64,000 nt of DNA, taken from positions 124,001-188,000 of the forward strand of contig NZ_LR699120.1 in NCBI RefSeq assembly GCF_902459485.1. The letters run 5' to 3'. Positions within the stretch are counted from its first letter, which is position 1, and the number at the start of each line of letters is the position of its first letter. The notes below the pieces were generated by a model. It was given only the letters and a program-made list of their open reading frames with translations, had not been told where the DNA came from and ran no database searches. The position numbers and the translations under genes are program-made. Of this stretch, positions 34,541 through 43,543 are shown one piece after another. This stretch comes from Aquicella siphonis (GTDB lineage Bacteria; Pseudomonadota; Gammaproteobacteria; DSM-16500).

Positions 34541-35368
34541 ATGGCACTTATTATTAACACGAATGTAAGTTCACTGTTTGCGCAGCAATATCTGGCGCAA
34601 AACCAGACGAACTTATCGAACACTCTGCAACGCCTCTCGTCGGGTAAACGCATTAATAATGCAAGCGATGATCCGGCAGGTTTGGCAATCGCATCTACCA
34701 TGCTGGCAAACGTTAACGGTTTGAATGTGGGCTCTCGTAATGGTCAGGATGGCGTTAACCTCGTGGCAACCGCTGCGGGCGCAATGCAGGTTATTCTGAA
34801 TGACCTTCAGACGATGAACCAGCTCGCTGTTCAGGCGGCTAACGGTACGAATGGATCCCAAGACCGCGCAAACCTGGATGCTCAATATCAGGCATTGTTG
34901 AGTGAAATTGGCCGCATCACTACTCAGACCAATTTCAACAACGTATCTATCTTGGGCGGCGGTTCTATTTCCATTCAGATTGGCTCAGGTAACACTTCAA
35001 ATGATCAAATTACCGTTAACTTGACCAATACCAGCACGGGTTCAGCAGGTCTGAATATTGCCGGCACGGACCTGACCAGCGCGACGAATGCCAGCACTGC
35101 AATTGGTTCCCTCAATCTCGCCATTGCTGCATTGACCACCGGTCTGGCGACCATTGGTGCGGATTCAGCCAACTTGCAAGCGGCTATTCAAAGCAATAAC
35201 GCCTATGCGACCAATCTCACCGCAGCGCAATCAGCTATCATGGATGCTGACTATGCCGCTGAGAGTGCGAACATGGCGAAATTCACAATATTAAGCCAGT
35301 CCGATGTTGCCATGTTGTCACAGGCGAATTCTGCACCGTCGCTTGTGCTGCAGTTATTAAGGCAATAA
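34541..35368 (+). CDS. fliC: Flagellin FliC
   Basis: The 275-residue flagellin has the conserved D0/D1 N-terminus (IINTNVSSLFAQQYLAQNQ, LQRLSSGKRINNASDDPAGLAIA) and C-terminus (AAESANMAKFTILSQSDVAMLSQANSAPS, LQLL). Almost no central variable domain lies between them, so it is a minimal flagellin without D2/D3. AAGGAG lies eight bases before the ATG. It is a single transcription unit between the sigma-28 promoter and a strong hairpin. Ser/Thr/Asn-rich central segments could be glycosylation targets, but that is inference. Confidence 0.96.
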   Translation: MALIINTNVSSLFAQQYLAQNQTNLSNTLQRLSSGKRINNASDDPAGLAIASTMLANVNGLNVGSRNGQDGVNLVATAAGAMQVILNDLQTMNQLAVQAANGTNGSQDRANLDAQYQALLSEIGRITTQTNFNNVSILGGGSISIQIGSGNTSNDQITVNLTNTSTGSAGLNIAGTDLTSATNASTAIGSLNLAIAALTTGLATIGADSANLQAAIQSNNAYATNLTAAQSAIMDADYAAESANMAKFTILSQSDVAMLSQANSAPSLVLQLLRQ

Positions 35369-35382
35369 TAGCAGGCCGTACG

Positions 35383-35410
35383 AAATCCGGGGTTGACGCC
35401 CCGGATTTTG
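35383..35410 (+). terminator. Hairpin terminator after fliC
   Basis: A perfect ten-base stem, AAATCCGGGG with CCCCGGATTT, encloses a six-base loop and continues into TTTT. It probably ends most fliC transcripts, with some read-through into fliD. Confidence 0.85.
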
Positions 35411-35450
35411 ACCAGCAGACCATCAATATGCACTATGGAATGGGACTTAT

Positions 35451-36899
35451 ATGAGCAGTATTGGATTGAATCTTTATGATGTGACAGATACTGTAGACAA
35501 ATTGATGGCCAAGCAATACATCAAGTATTTTCAATTGCAGACGGCGAAGAGCGCGGAACAGATACAGCTGACCGCTTACGGGAGTCTGCAATCCTTGTTC
35601 ACGACGTTCCAGCAAAAAATGAAAAGCCTGGGTGAAGCGTTTGATACCATTGCTTATCAAGCCGTGTCGTCAAATAGCGCGATCGTTAATGCGGTTGTGA
35701 CGGGTAACGGCGTTGGTTCGGGCAGTCACACCTTGACGGTGACGCAGCTGGCACAGGCACAGCGCTATTCCTCCCAGGCTGTTTTTTCATCGAGATCGAC
35801 CGGGTTGGGATTCGATGAGACACTGACATTCACGAATGGCGGTGCGGAAAATTTTTCCATCGACATTGACAGCGGTGATTCACTGGAAGCAATCCGCGAC
35901 AAAATTAACAATGCGCAAGACAACATCGGTGTCTCAGCCGCGATTGTCACTTCCACGGGAACTGGCGGCGCGCTTCAATATAATCTGGTTCTGACCGCGA
36001 GTGAAGGCACGGCGAACCAGGTCGCCATCACGGGAGACACGGGGAATCATTTTGATTTTACTGAAACTGTGGCTGCGGCAGACGCGGAGTTTACTTTTGA
36101 CGGATATAATGAAGTACGCTCCTCCAATGCTGTCGATGGTGTGATGGATGGATTAAGCTTTACCCTGTCTGCGCTTGGAACGGCGACCGTCACCACCAGC
36201 TCTAACAATGTCAACGTGGGCGAGAAAGTGAAATCAGCGCTGATTGATATGCTGGCTGCCTATAACCAGATCATTACCTTTCTGGACGGCAATCAGTATG
36301 TCACTTCCAAAGATGAAAACAGCAAACAGTCAACCACACTGGTCAATAATGTATTCGGGTTTATCAAGTCGAGGCTGCAGACAGCCATGAATACCGCATT
36401 CAATGGCGCGGGCGGCGTTCATACGCTGCGAGACGCCGGGATTGTGATCAGCCCGTCAACCAAAGTAACAGATCAATATGACACAGCAAGAGAATCTACG
36501 TCCATTGGCAGCCTGATGATCGATATCAAACCGCAGGATGCCTATGATGGAAGCACTACGATGGATTGGCTTTTGAATAATGACTTCAACGCACTGAAGG
36601 ATTTCTTCACCAACGAAGATTCGGGCTTGTTCGCGAATGTGAATGATATGATTGATAATCATATCATTTCCAGCGAAAGCGACGGGATTATCAAGAATGC
36701 CATGGATTCCGTGCAGAAACAGGCGGCATACACTGATAAGCAGATCACATCAGAAAAAGACCGGCTTGATTTGGTGAAAGCGGGACTGATAGACCAGTTC
36801 TCCCGGTTGAATGGCGTTATTTCCTATTATCAAAACATCAGTGACGCTCTTGAAAAACAGTATGCTTATTTGGATAATCTGATTCGCAGCGGAAAATAA
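35451..36899 (+). CDS. fliD: Flagellar filament cap protein FliD
   Basis: The 482-residue protein has the FliD N-terminal coiled-coil region (about 20-75), the central conserved segment SHTLTVTQLAQAQRYSS and the C-terminal domain with helices (SEKDRLDLVKAGLIDQFSRLNGVISYYQNI). It caps the filament and folds incoming flagellin. It starts 40 bases after the fliC terminator; no separate promoter is obvious, so expression may depend on read-through. fliS and fliT follow. Confidence 0.92.
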   Translation: MSSIGLNLYDVTDTVDKLMAKQYIKYFQLQTAKSAEQIQLTAYGSLQSLFTTFQQKMKSLGEAFDTIAYQAVSSNSAIVNAVVTGNGVGSGSHTLTVTQLAQAQRYSSQAVFSSRSTGLGFDETLTFTNGGAENFSIDIDSGDSLEAIRDKINNAQDNIGVSAAIVTSTGTGGALQYNLVLTASEGTANQVAITGDTGNHFDFTETVAAADAEFTFDGYNEVRSSNAVDGVMDGLSFTLSALGTATVTTSSNNVNVGEKVKSALIDMLAAYNQIITFLDGNQYVTSKDENSKQSTTLVNNVFGFIKSRLQTAMNTAFNGAGGVHTLRDAGIVISPSTKVTDQYDTARESTSIGSLMIDIKPQDAYDGSTTMDWLLNNDFNALKDFFTNEDSGLFANVNDMIDNHIISSESDGIIKNAMDSVQKQAAYTDKQITSEKDRLDLVKAGLIDQFSRLNGVISYYQNISDALEKQYAYLDNLIRSGK

Positions 36900-36912
36900 T
36901 GAAGGGATTCAT

Positions 36913-37290
36913 ATGAAAAGCTCAAACGACGCCTATGCTGAAATAGAAACAACGACAGATGTGATGACAGCTTCAAGCCACCGCTTGATTCAACTCATGA
37001 TTGATAAATGCCTGCAGCACATTGAATTGGCAAAAACACACCTGCTGGCCGGTGATATACAAAAAAAATGTCAGTCGATAGCGAAGGCGCTCGACATTGT
37101 TGAATACCTGCGTATTTGCCTCAATCACAATGATGAACGGTCAAAAGACTTGTCTTCTCTATTGGATGCGCTTTATGCGTATCTGCAAAAAAACCTGGTC
37201 CAGGCAAATATCAAAAATGATATTCATTGCCTGGATGAAGCGAAAAAAATACTGGGAACCTTGAAAGAAGGATGGGATGGCATTGGATGA
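36913..37290 (+). CDS. fliS: Flagellin chaperone FliS
   Basis: The 125-residue helical protein matches FliS: AYAEIETTTDVMTASSHRLIQLMIDKCLQHIELAKTHL near the N-terminus, then CQSIAKALDIVEYLRICLN and LDALYAYLQKNLVQANIKND. FliS binds the flagellin C-terminus to prevent premature polymerisation. It lies 13 bases after fliD. Confidence 0.92.
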   Translation: MKSSNDAYAEIETTTDVMTASSHRLIQLMIDKCLQHIELAKTHLLAGDIQKKCQSIAKALDIVEYLRICLNHNDERSKDLSSLLDALYAYLQKNLVQANIKNDIHCLDEAKKILGTLKEGWDGIG

Positions 37291-37308
37291 TCCGGAGTAT
37301 CGGGCCGC

Positions 37309-37620
37309 ATGATGGAACCCTGTAGCCGTATTATTAGCAAGCTGAAGGTCATCGACGGTTTGGCGCATGATCTGCTGACTGCAATATCTGACCGGAATCT
37401 GGATCATCTGGAAGCTATGATGACGCGGCGCCAGGAAAAGATCATTGAGCTGGTGGCTGAACTCGCATCCGACTTGAATAATGCAATGAATCATTATCAA
37501 TATCTTGATCAGATTCGCAAACAGGATGCTGAAATAATGCATGCGCTCAAGAGTGAGAACGAAAAAGTAAAAAATGCCCTGTCTCAGTTCCATAAAGTCA
37601 GAAAATACAGTCTTTCCTAG
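37309..37620 (+). CDS. fliT: Flagellar chaperone FliT-like protein
   Basis: The 103-residue, all-helical protein occupies the usual place of fliT after fliS. FliT-type helices can be seen (ISKLKVIDGLAHDLLTAISDRNLDHLEAMMTRRQEKI with the region around the RQ motif), followed by a coiled coil to the C-terminus. FliT is the chaperone of FliD. Similarity in this family is weak, so the call leans on position. Two tandem ATGs (37309, 37312) are possible starts. Confidence 0.72.
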   Translation: MMEPCSRIISKLKVIDGLAHDLLTAISDRNLDHLEAMMTRRQEKIIELVAELASDLNNAMNHYQYLDQIRKQDAEIMHALKSENEKVKNALSQFHKVRKYSLS

Positions 37621-37763
37621 CATTGATTTCACCATTCGCGTGCATCGTCACGCAAGTTGCGCATGACATCCGCGCTTGAGGGCGGGGCGTTGGGAATTCC
37701 ATCGATCGTGTGGACTGAGTATGTGTGTCAGTGATTCGCCCGTGCCTGACTGTCACACTGGTT

Positions 37764-38123
37764 TCAGCGTTTGGGTCCGGGATGAGGTCCTGGTCCGGGT
37801 GCCGGTCCGGAAAATGGCGGCTGTGCATAAACGTATGGCTGGATAATCGGTGACTGATTACAGTTGTTATCTACTATATAAGGTTGTTTATCTCCCGTGG
37901 TATAGAGGCGATCCGATGTGCCGTCGCCATTGGGTATGCTATAGGCGCCAGGAGGCAGTCCGTTGCCGGATGTGCTGTAAGAACCATTGCATGTCGGCGG
38001 CGTACTGGCGGGAGCCTGGCCATTATTATTAATGATGGTCTGATCCGCGAATGCCTGGCAGTTCACCGACATCCATAAAGCTGCGGCTAACCACGCATAG
38101 CTGCCTTGGGTTGTTTTTATCAT
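37764..38123 (-). CDS. Small exported Pro/Gly/Asn-rich protein of unknown function
   Basis: The 119-residue product has a signal peptide (WLAAALWMSVNCQAFA, cleavage near residue 26). The mature part is Asn/Gly/Ser-rich and low in hydrophobic residues, with two cysteines (PPTCNGSY and DNNCNQSP), ending in a Pro-Gly-rich tail. I recognise no family. GAGGG precedes the ATG and an extended -10 promoter lies upstream, so it looks expressed. It sits on the opposite strand between fliT and flgB and interrupts the flagellar run. Confidence 0.6.
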   Translation of the reverse strand: MIKTTQGSYAWLAAALWMSVNCQAFADQTIINNNGQAPASTPPTCNGSYSTSGNGLPPGAYSIPNGDGTSDRLYTTGDKQPYIVDNNCNQSPIIQPYVYAQPPFSGPAPGPGPHPGPKR

Positions 38124-38156
38124 GAGAATGCCCTCGTGTCAGATCCTGCTTTTACT

Positions 38157-38165
38157 ATTATATCA
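38157..38165 (-). promoter_or_regulatory. Extended -10 promoter of the small exported protein gene
   Basis: The minus strand reads TGATATAAT, a perfect extended -10 (TGN-TATAAT), about 34 bases before the ATG. The -35 region is poor, as is usual for this type. Confidence 0.6.
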
Positions 38166-38438
38166 TTGCAGAAAACACCAAGGTTTGGTTTCTAATGATT
38201 TCAACCGTCATCAGAGGCAGGGCGTGTTTAAAAATTACACATCCCGGGTGATCGCTGTCCTGGCGGAAAATGGCAGAATGCCGTAGTCGGTGCGGCAAAG
38301 AATTGCCATCAGCGGCAAAAAGCGGAACAGGCATCTTGAATTCAATGTGGAGTGATTGCGACTGAATGCACCGGTTGTTTTACCCGCGCTTGCATTTATG
38401 TCTTCTTTTTAAAGGGATTGCTGCTTCCCGATTTTGAT

Positions 38439-38454
38439 TGGCACGAATCTTGCA
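38439..38454 (+). promoter_or_regulatory. Sigma-54 promoter of the flgB operon
   Basis: TGGCACGAATCTTGCA is a perfect match to the -24/-12 consensus TGGCACR-N4-TTGCA. It lies 32 bases before the flgB ATG and should drive flgBCDEFGH and flgKL. Confidence 0.93.
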
Positions 38455-38486
38455 GTAAGTCTTGTACGGATACAGGAGTAACTGAT

Positions 38487-38867
38487 ATGGCAGATTCAAT
38501 TTTTGGGGTTTCAGAAAAAGCCTTGCAATTGACAGAAGAGCGCAGCGTCATGCTGACCAATAACCTGGTTAACAGCAGTACGCCGCATTATAAGGCGCGA
38601 GACATTGATTTTCACCAGGCGCTGCAAGATGCCAATCAGGCGTATTCGCTCAACAGAACCAATCCCAATCACATCGAGCCTGAAAATCAGGTCAGCGGAC
38701 AGCCGATTCTTTATCGTGTGCCCATGCAAATGAGTCTCGACGGAAACACGGTTGATGATGAGATTGAGCGTAAAAACTTTATTGAAAATGCGCTGCGATA
38801 TCAAGTCAGTTTGACATTTGTTCAGAATAAATCAGATGAACTCATGAAAGCGATCAAGGGAGAATAA
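38487..38867 (+). CDS. flgB: Flagellar proximal rod protein FlgB
   Basis: From the ATG at 38487 (AGGAG seven bases upstream) the protein is 126 residues and has the FlgB pattern: FGVSEKALQLTEERSVMLTNNLVNSSTPHYKARDIDF near the N-terminus and FIENALRYQVSLTFVQNKSDELMKAIKGE at the end. An open frame further upstream crosses the sigma-54 promoter and is not used. It is the first gene of the rod-hook operon. Confidence 0.94.
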   Translation: MADSIFGVSEKALQLTEERSVMLTNNLVNSSTPHYKARDIDFHQALQDANQAYSLNRTNPNHIEPENQVSGQPILYRVPMQMSLDGNTVDDEIERKNFIENALRYQVSLTFVQNKSDELMKAIKGE

Positions 38868-38869
38868 CC

Positions 38870-39316
38870 ATGTCGGCACCGATTAAAAGCCTTGAGCAGG
38901 TGTTAACAAATGCAGCAAGCGGTTTGAGCGCGCAAAGCATTCGCATGAATACCATCGCGAGTAATCTTGCAAACGCGGGAAGTGTCGGGTCCACTGAAGA
39001 AAGCACTTATCATACCAAATATCCGGTGTTCAGCGAAGTCAAACAGGGTCTGGCAGGGATGGGACAAGATGATCAGCCTGTTGGAGGGGTCAGGGTCTCA
39101 AGCGTCAAGGATAGCCAGAAACCGCTTGAAAAGCGCTATGAACCCAGTCATCCGCTCGCAGACAAGGACGGGTATGTATACATGACGGATGTCAATCCCA
39201 TATCAGAGATGACGAACATGATCTCTGCTTCCAAGGAGTATCAGGCCAACGTTGAAATCATGAATACGACAAAAAACCTGATCATGCAGACATTGAGTGT
39301 AATCAATACTAAATAG
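38870..39316 (+). CDS. flgC: Flagellar proximal rod protein FlgC
   Basis: The 148-residue rod protein has the flagellar N-terminal motif ASGLSAQSIRMNTIASNLANAGS and the C-terminal segment DVNPISEMTNMISASKEYQANVEIMNTTKNLIMQTL, typical of FlgC. It begins two bases after flgB. Confidence 0.95.
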   Translation: MSAPIKSLEQVLTNAASGLSAQSIRMNTIASNLANAGSVGSTEESTYHTKYPVFSEVKQGLAGMGQDDQPVGGVRVSSVKDSQKPLEKRYEPSHPLADKDGYVYMTDVNPISEMTNMISASKEYQANVEIMNTTKNLIMQTLSVINTK

Positions 39317-39327
39317 CGAGAAATTTT

Positions 39328-40011
39328 ATGACAATTATCAAGGATTCATTAAGCTCGGACGGCATGGGTTACGATCTTAACGGAATGAAAAGTGAAGCGC
39401 AGGGCGGAAAAAAGGAATTGTCAAAAGATGATTTCATGACCATCTTTTTGACGCAAATGCGCATGCAGAGTCCGCTAAAGCCGTATGACAGCGCACAAAT
39501 GCTTCAGCAAATGTCCATGCTGACATCCTTGACGGCAACGGAAGAACTGCAAAAAACCATACAAAGTCTTGGCATGAGCATCTCAAAGTCGCAAGTCATG
39601 TCTGCATCACAGTTGATAGGGAAAAAAGTGCAAATTCCATCAGGCGTCAGTCCTCTGGTAACGGGTGAGGGATTGAGCGGCTCGGTCATCCTGCCCGGCG
39701 AAGTATCTGACGTGACCATTACGATCAAGGACAAGGATGGCAAGGTCGTGAAAACGATAAACAAAGGTTCGTCCGGATCGGGTGTGCTGGACTTCGACTG
39801 GGATGGGAAAGATGCGGATGGAAATGATTTGAAGCCGGATTTTTATAAAATATCGGCCATCGCGACCATGGACGGGAAAAAAATTGATGTTCCCACGGCG
39901 GGCACTTTTAAAGTGGGAAGTGTGGCGATGAACCCTACCAATGGCGCTGTGATACTCAATGTTGACGGTCTCGGCGGCGTGGATATGGGTGAAATAATCA
40001 AAATATTGTAG
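39328..40011 (+). CDS. flgD: Hook assembly scaffold protein FlgD
   Basis: The 227-residue hook cap has the N-terminal FLTQMRMQSPLKPYDSAQMLQQMSMLTSLTATEEL segment and a C-terminal FlgD Ig-like domain (VTITIKDKDGKVVKTINKGSSGSGVLDFDWDGKDADGN region). It directs FlgE polymerisation. It is eleven bases after flgC and of normal length. Confidence 0.95.
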   Translation: MTIIKDSLSSDGMGYDLNGMKSEAQGGKKELSKDDFMTIFLTQMRMQSPLKPYDSAQMLQQMSMLTSLTATEELQKTIQSLGMSISKSQVMSASQLIGKKVQIPSGVSPLVTGEGLSGSVILPGEVSDVTITIKDKDGKVVKTINKGSSGSGVLDFDWDGKDADGNDLKPDFYKISAIATMDGKKIDVPTAGTFKVGSVAMNPTNGAVILNVDGLGGVDMGEIIKIL

Positions 40012-40065
40012 TCACGTCACTGCCTGAGTGAGGTGACGCACTTTAAAATACAAGGAGAGCATGTC

Positions 40066-41259
40066 ATGGGTATTGGAAATATTGCAGATACGGGTATGCG
40101 GGCTGCCATGTCCAACATGGAAGTGATCAGTCATAATATTGCAAATGCGAACACCATAGGATTCAAGAAATCATTCATTAATTTCGCAGACATCTATCCG
40201 TCAGCGAACGGCGCGTCCAATCAGATCGGCTTGGGTGTGGACGTATCCAGCGTGAACCAGAATTTCGCAACGGGAAGTTACACTTATACCAATCAGCCTC
40301 TGGACCTGGGAATTAACGGTAACGGATTTTTCATTGTCAAGGATCCTTCATCGGGACAAATCAGTTATACCCGGGCGGGACGCTTTGAACCCAAGCAAGG
40401 CTATATCACTTTTGGCAATCATAGGCTACAGGGATTTACCGCGGTCAATGGCACCATACCTGCCGGCAGCAGCATCACGGATTTACAGATCAGCAACGCT
40501 TCATTGCCTGCCAGCGCCACGACCAACGTCCAGATCAAGGTCAATCTTGACTCAAATTCCACCGTACCAGGCAGTGTTTTTGATCCCAATGATTCCACAA
40601 GTTATAACTATCAGTCCACCGCCAACATCTATGACAGCCTGGGCAACACACATGCCGTGACGTCATATTATGTGAAGACAGCTGCCAATAACTGGAATGT
40701 GAATGTCTATGTTGATGGTGTGTCGGTCGGTTCCGGATCAATGACGTTTACAACCAGCGGCCAGCTTTCGTCCTCTACCGGCTTAGGCAGTCTGAGCTAT
40801 TCTCCAACGACGGGCGCGACATCGCCGCAAGCGTTTGCGCTCGACATGACCGGCTCCACGCAATACGGGAGCGCCAATTCAGTAAACCTGACTGAGGCGA
40901 ATGGATATGCGCCAGGCTTGTTTTCAGGCGTGAATATCGATAGTGACGGCAAGGTGTATATGCAGTATACGAATAGCCAAAAGCTGCTGGCGGGACAGGT
41001 CGCCATTGCAAATTTCCAGTCGCCTGAAGGACTGATTGACATTGGCAATATGTCCTGGATTGCTTCCGCCGATTCGGGTTCCGCGATTGTTAACCAGAAT
41101 AATAGCATCGGTAACATCCGCACCGGATACGTTGAACTTTCCAATGTGGACTTGACCACGGAAATGGTGAATCTACTCAGTGCGCAACACACTTTCCAGG
41201 CCAATGCACAGGTGGAAAATACTTACAATGAAGTCATGCAGACAGTGATCAAGCTCTAA
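40066..41259 (+). CDS. flgE: Flagellar hook protein FlgE
   Basis: From the ATG at 40066 (AAGGAG upstream) the 397-residue protein starts MGIGNIADTGMRAAMSNMEVISHNIANANTIGFKKS. It carries the FlgE central beta-domains and ends in the shared flagellar C-terminal motif VELSNVDLTTEMVNLLSAQHTFQANAQVENTYNEVM. It builds the hook. An in-frame start at 40033 lacks a ribosome binding site. Confidence 0.95.
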   Translation: MGIGNIADTGMRAAMSNMEVISHNIANANTIGFKKSFINFADIYPSANGASNQIGLGVDVSSVNQNFATGSYTYTNQPLDLGINGNGFFIVKDPSSGQISYTRAGRFEPKQGYITFGNHRLQGFTAVNGTIPAGSSITDLQISNASLPASATTNVQIKVNLDSNSTVPGSVFDPNDSTSYNYQSTANIYDSLGNTHAVTSYYVKTAANNWNVNVYVDGVSVGSGSMTFTTSGQLSSSTGLGSLSYSPTTGATSPQAFALDMTGSTQYGSANSVNLTEANGYAPGLFSGVNIDSDGKVYMQYTNSQKLLAGQVAIANFQSPEGLIDIGNMSWIASADSGSAIVNQNNSIGNIRTGYVELSNVDLTTEMVNLLSAQHTFQANAQVENTYNEVMQTVIKL

Positions 41260-41282
41260 GACGATGACAAAGAGGCAGTGTT

Positions 41283-42017
41283 ATGGATAAGTCCTTATTT
41301 ATCAGCATGAATGGCGCATACAACTCGATGCGCCAGCTAGAGATTATCACCAATAATCTTGCCAATGTGAACACAACCGCGTTTCGGGCTGATTCCACGT
41401 TTATACGTGCGCATGAAGTCAATAGCGGCGGACAACAGAGCCGGGTGTATTCCCGATTAGATAAAACCTATACCAATTTTAAACAAGGGAATATCTTTAA
41501 TACGGATCGCGACCTGGACGTGGCAATTAACGGGGATGGATTTATTGCCGTGCAGTCCAAATCAGGACGAGAAGGTTATACTCGGGCCGGCAGTCTGCAG
41601 ATCAGAAATGGAATTTTGACTACGCAGACTGGTGAAATCGTCATGGGCAATGGAGGTCCTATCAATATTCCGCCGGCTGAGAAAATCAGCATTTCGCCGG
41701 ATGGAACAGTGACAGCCCGTTTTATCGGAGAAACCGAATTTGTGCCCGTCGATAAGATCAAATTGACCAATCCAAAAGTTGCGGAGCTGCAGAAGGGCAC
41801 GGACACATTGTTTTATCTCAATGGCAACGGTACTGCGCCGTACGACCCGAATGTGACAGTGATATCAGGGGGGCTGGAAGGAAGCAATGTCAGCGCGATT
41901 GAAACCATGACCCAGTTAATCGAATTGACCAGGCAGTATCAAATCCACACCAATTTTATGAAAACGATAGCTGATGACACAGCCAAAATAAATCAGGTAT
42001 TGGAATTAGGGCGTTAA
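41283..42017 (+). CDS. flgF: Flagellar proximal rod protein FlgF
   Basis: The 244-residue rod protein has ITNNLANVNTTAFRAD at the N-terminus, LDVAINGDGFIAVQ, GREGYTRAGSLQI, and the terminal SNVSAIETMTQLIELTRQYQIHTNFMKT. It matches FlgF in length and position between flgE and flgG. Confidence 0.94.
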   Translation: MDKSLFISMNGAYNSMRQLEIITNNLANVNTTAFRADSTFIRAHEVNSGGQQSRVYSRLDKTYTNFKQGNIFNTDRDLDVAINGDGFIAVQSKSGREGYTRAGSLQIRNGILTTQTGEIVMGNGGPINIPPAEKISISPDGTVTARFIGETEFVPVDKIKLTNPKVAELQKGTDTLFYLNGNGTAPYDPNVTVISGGLEGSNVSAIETMTQLIELTRQYQIHTNFMKTIADDTAKINQVLELGR

Positions 42018-42032
42018 CAGGAGGAATTTGCA

Positions 42033-42821
42033 ATGGATCTGGCATTGATGATAGCGAAGTCAGGCTTGGATGCACATCACAAGAGCATTGAAGTCATCAG
42101 TAATAACCTGGCAAACGCAAATACGACCGCGTTTAAAAAGAACCGGGCAGAATTTGAAGATTTACCGTATCAAGTGATCAAGCAGCCTGGTGCCCAAGAA
42201 TCCGATGACATCAACAATGCAGGGGGAATTGTTATTGGAACAGGGGTTAAATTATCCAATAACTCCAAAATCTTAACTGATGGATCTCTTATTACTACTG
42301 GCAAGGCCCTGGACATAGCCATACAGGGCAGAGGCTTTTTACAGGTACAAATGCCAAATGGCAGTGATTATGCGTATACGCGCGCGGGCAGCCTGCGCGT
42401 GAATAACCAGGGTCAGATTACGCTTCCTAACGGGTATCTCGTGCAGCCGCCAATTACCATCCCGCCTGGTGTTGAGCGCATTGAAATCAGTGAAGACGGT
42501 GTCGTGAATGTGATCGTTCCTGGTTCTACCACGGAACAATCCATTGGTACGCTGCAGCTTGCTGATTTCATTAATCCGGATGGCCTGCTGCCAATCGGTC
42601 AAAACCTTTATCAGGAAACAACCGCGAGCGGAACACCCACGTTGGGTAATCCAGCCCAGGATGGCATGGGCCTGGTCAAGCAAGGCGCTCTTGAAGGGTC
42701 CAATGTGAACGTCGTCGAGGAAATGGTGAATTTGATTGAGGCCCAGAGAGCTTTTGAAGTCACGTCAAAGGCTGTGTCGGCGGTGGATAATATGCTGCAA
42801 TATCTTAACCAGGCAACATAA
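42033..42821 (+). CDS. flgG: Flagellar distal rod protein FlgG
   Basis: The 262-residue protein is the typical FlgG length, with ISNNLANANTTAFKKNRAEFEDLPYQVIKQPGA, LDIAIQGRGFLQVQMPNG, YAYTRAGSL and GSNVNVVEEMVNLIEAQRAFEVTSKAVSAVDNM. It forms the distal rod crossing the periplasm. GGAGG precedes the ATG, 15 bases after flgF. Confidence 0.97.
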   Translation: MDLALMIAKSGLDAHHKSIEVISNNLANANTTAFKKNRAEFEDLPYQVIKQPGAQESDDINNAGGIVIGTGVKLSNNSKILTDGSLITTGKALDIAIQGRGFLQVQMPNGSDYAYTRAGSLRVNNQGQITLPNGYLVQPPITIPPGVERIEISEDGVVNVIVPGSTTEQSIGTLQLADFINPDGLLPIGQNLYQETTASGTPTLGNPAQDGMGLVKQGALEGSNVNVVEEMVNLIEAQRAFEVTSKAVSAVDNMLQYLNQAT

Positions 42822-42823
42822 GC

Positions 42824-43513
42824 ATGATCAGGCCGAATAACAAGTTTTGTGCATGGGTGTTGGCGTTTGCTGCGACGAGCGTGCTATGCGGTTGCTCGCC
42901 GCACTGGATGGATGAGGCGGGGCTGCGTGATGAAACGGTTTATCCCGCAACCTTTCCCATTGATAATCCGCCTCCTCCCAAAACCAATGGCTCTATTTAC
43001 CAAGCCGGCCATGAAATTTCACTTTATCAGGATCATGTGCCGGGCCGCATCGGCGACATTTTGACAGTGCGCCTGGAAGAATCCACACAGGGTGAAAAGA
43101 AAGCGAAAATGAAGACCAACAAAAAAACCGCCAATACTTTCACACTGCCTTCCATTGAAAAAGGTCATATTTACGGCCGGGATGTGAGCCTCGATTCAGA
43201 TATGCAATTTGACGGCGATGGTGAAAGTAACCAGCAAAATAAATTACACGGAACCATTTCAGTGACAGTGACTCGTGTTTTGTCTAATGGCAATCTGGTT
43301 GTGCAAGGAGAATCCTGGCTGACGATCAATCAGGGACGCGAATACATTCGCCTGACGGGTATTGTAAGACGTGAAGATATAGATGCAAGCAATACTGTTT
43401 CATCTCAACGGCTAGCGGATGCCAGAATCAGTTATAGCGGAACCGGGCAAGTTTCAAACGCCGCCAGAGGCGGAATCATTACACAATTCCTGTTTAAGTT
43501 CTTCCCGTATTAG
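42824..43513 (+). CDS. flgH: Flagellar L-ring lipoprotein FlgH
   Basis: The 229-residue outer-membrane lipoprotein has lipobox SVLCGC, then GSIYQAGHEISLYQDHVPGRIGDILTVRLEESTQGEKKA, and the conserved LVVQGESWLTINQGREYIRLTGIVRREDIDASNTV. It forms the L ring. It begins two bases after flgG. The usual next gene, flgI, is absent here and lies at 31.7 kb. Confidence 0.96.
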   Translation: MIRPNNKFCAWVLAFAATSVLCGCSPHWMDEAGLRDETVYPATFPIDNPPPPKTNGSIYQAGHEISLYQDHVPGRIGDILTVRLEESTQGEKKAKMKTNKKTANTFTLPSIEKGHIYGRDVSLDSDMQFDGDGESNQQNKLHGTISVTVTRVLSNGNLVVQGESWLTINQGREYIRLTGIVRREDIDASNTVSSQRLADARISYSGTGQVSNAARGGIITQFLFKFFPY

Positions 43514-43543
43514 ACGATAGTCTATTTATATGCGAGGTCATAT

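Larger units (their letters stand above)
38124..38486. other. Intergenic control region upstream of flgB
   Basis: About 360 bases without a gene. The left end carries the extended -10 promoter of the small exported protein (minus strand). The right end carries the sigma-54 promoter and ribosome binding site of flgB. The roughly 270 bases between are where FleQ or FleR enhancer sites would be expected; no specific repeat was recognised there. Confidence 0.5.

Noticed and set aside
38352-38486. Upstream extension of the flgB reading frame
   Set aside because: It would cross the perfect sigma-54 promoter, and FlgB similarity starts at 38487 behind a good ribosome binding site.
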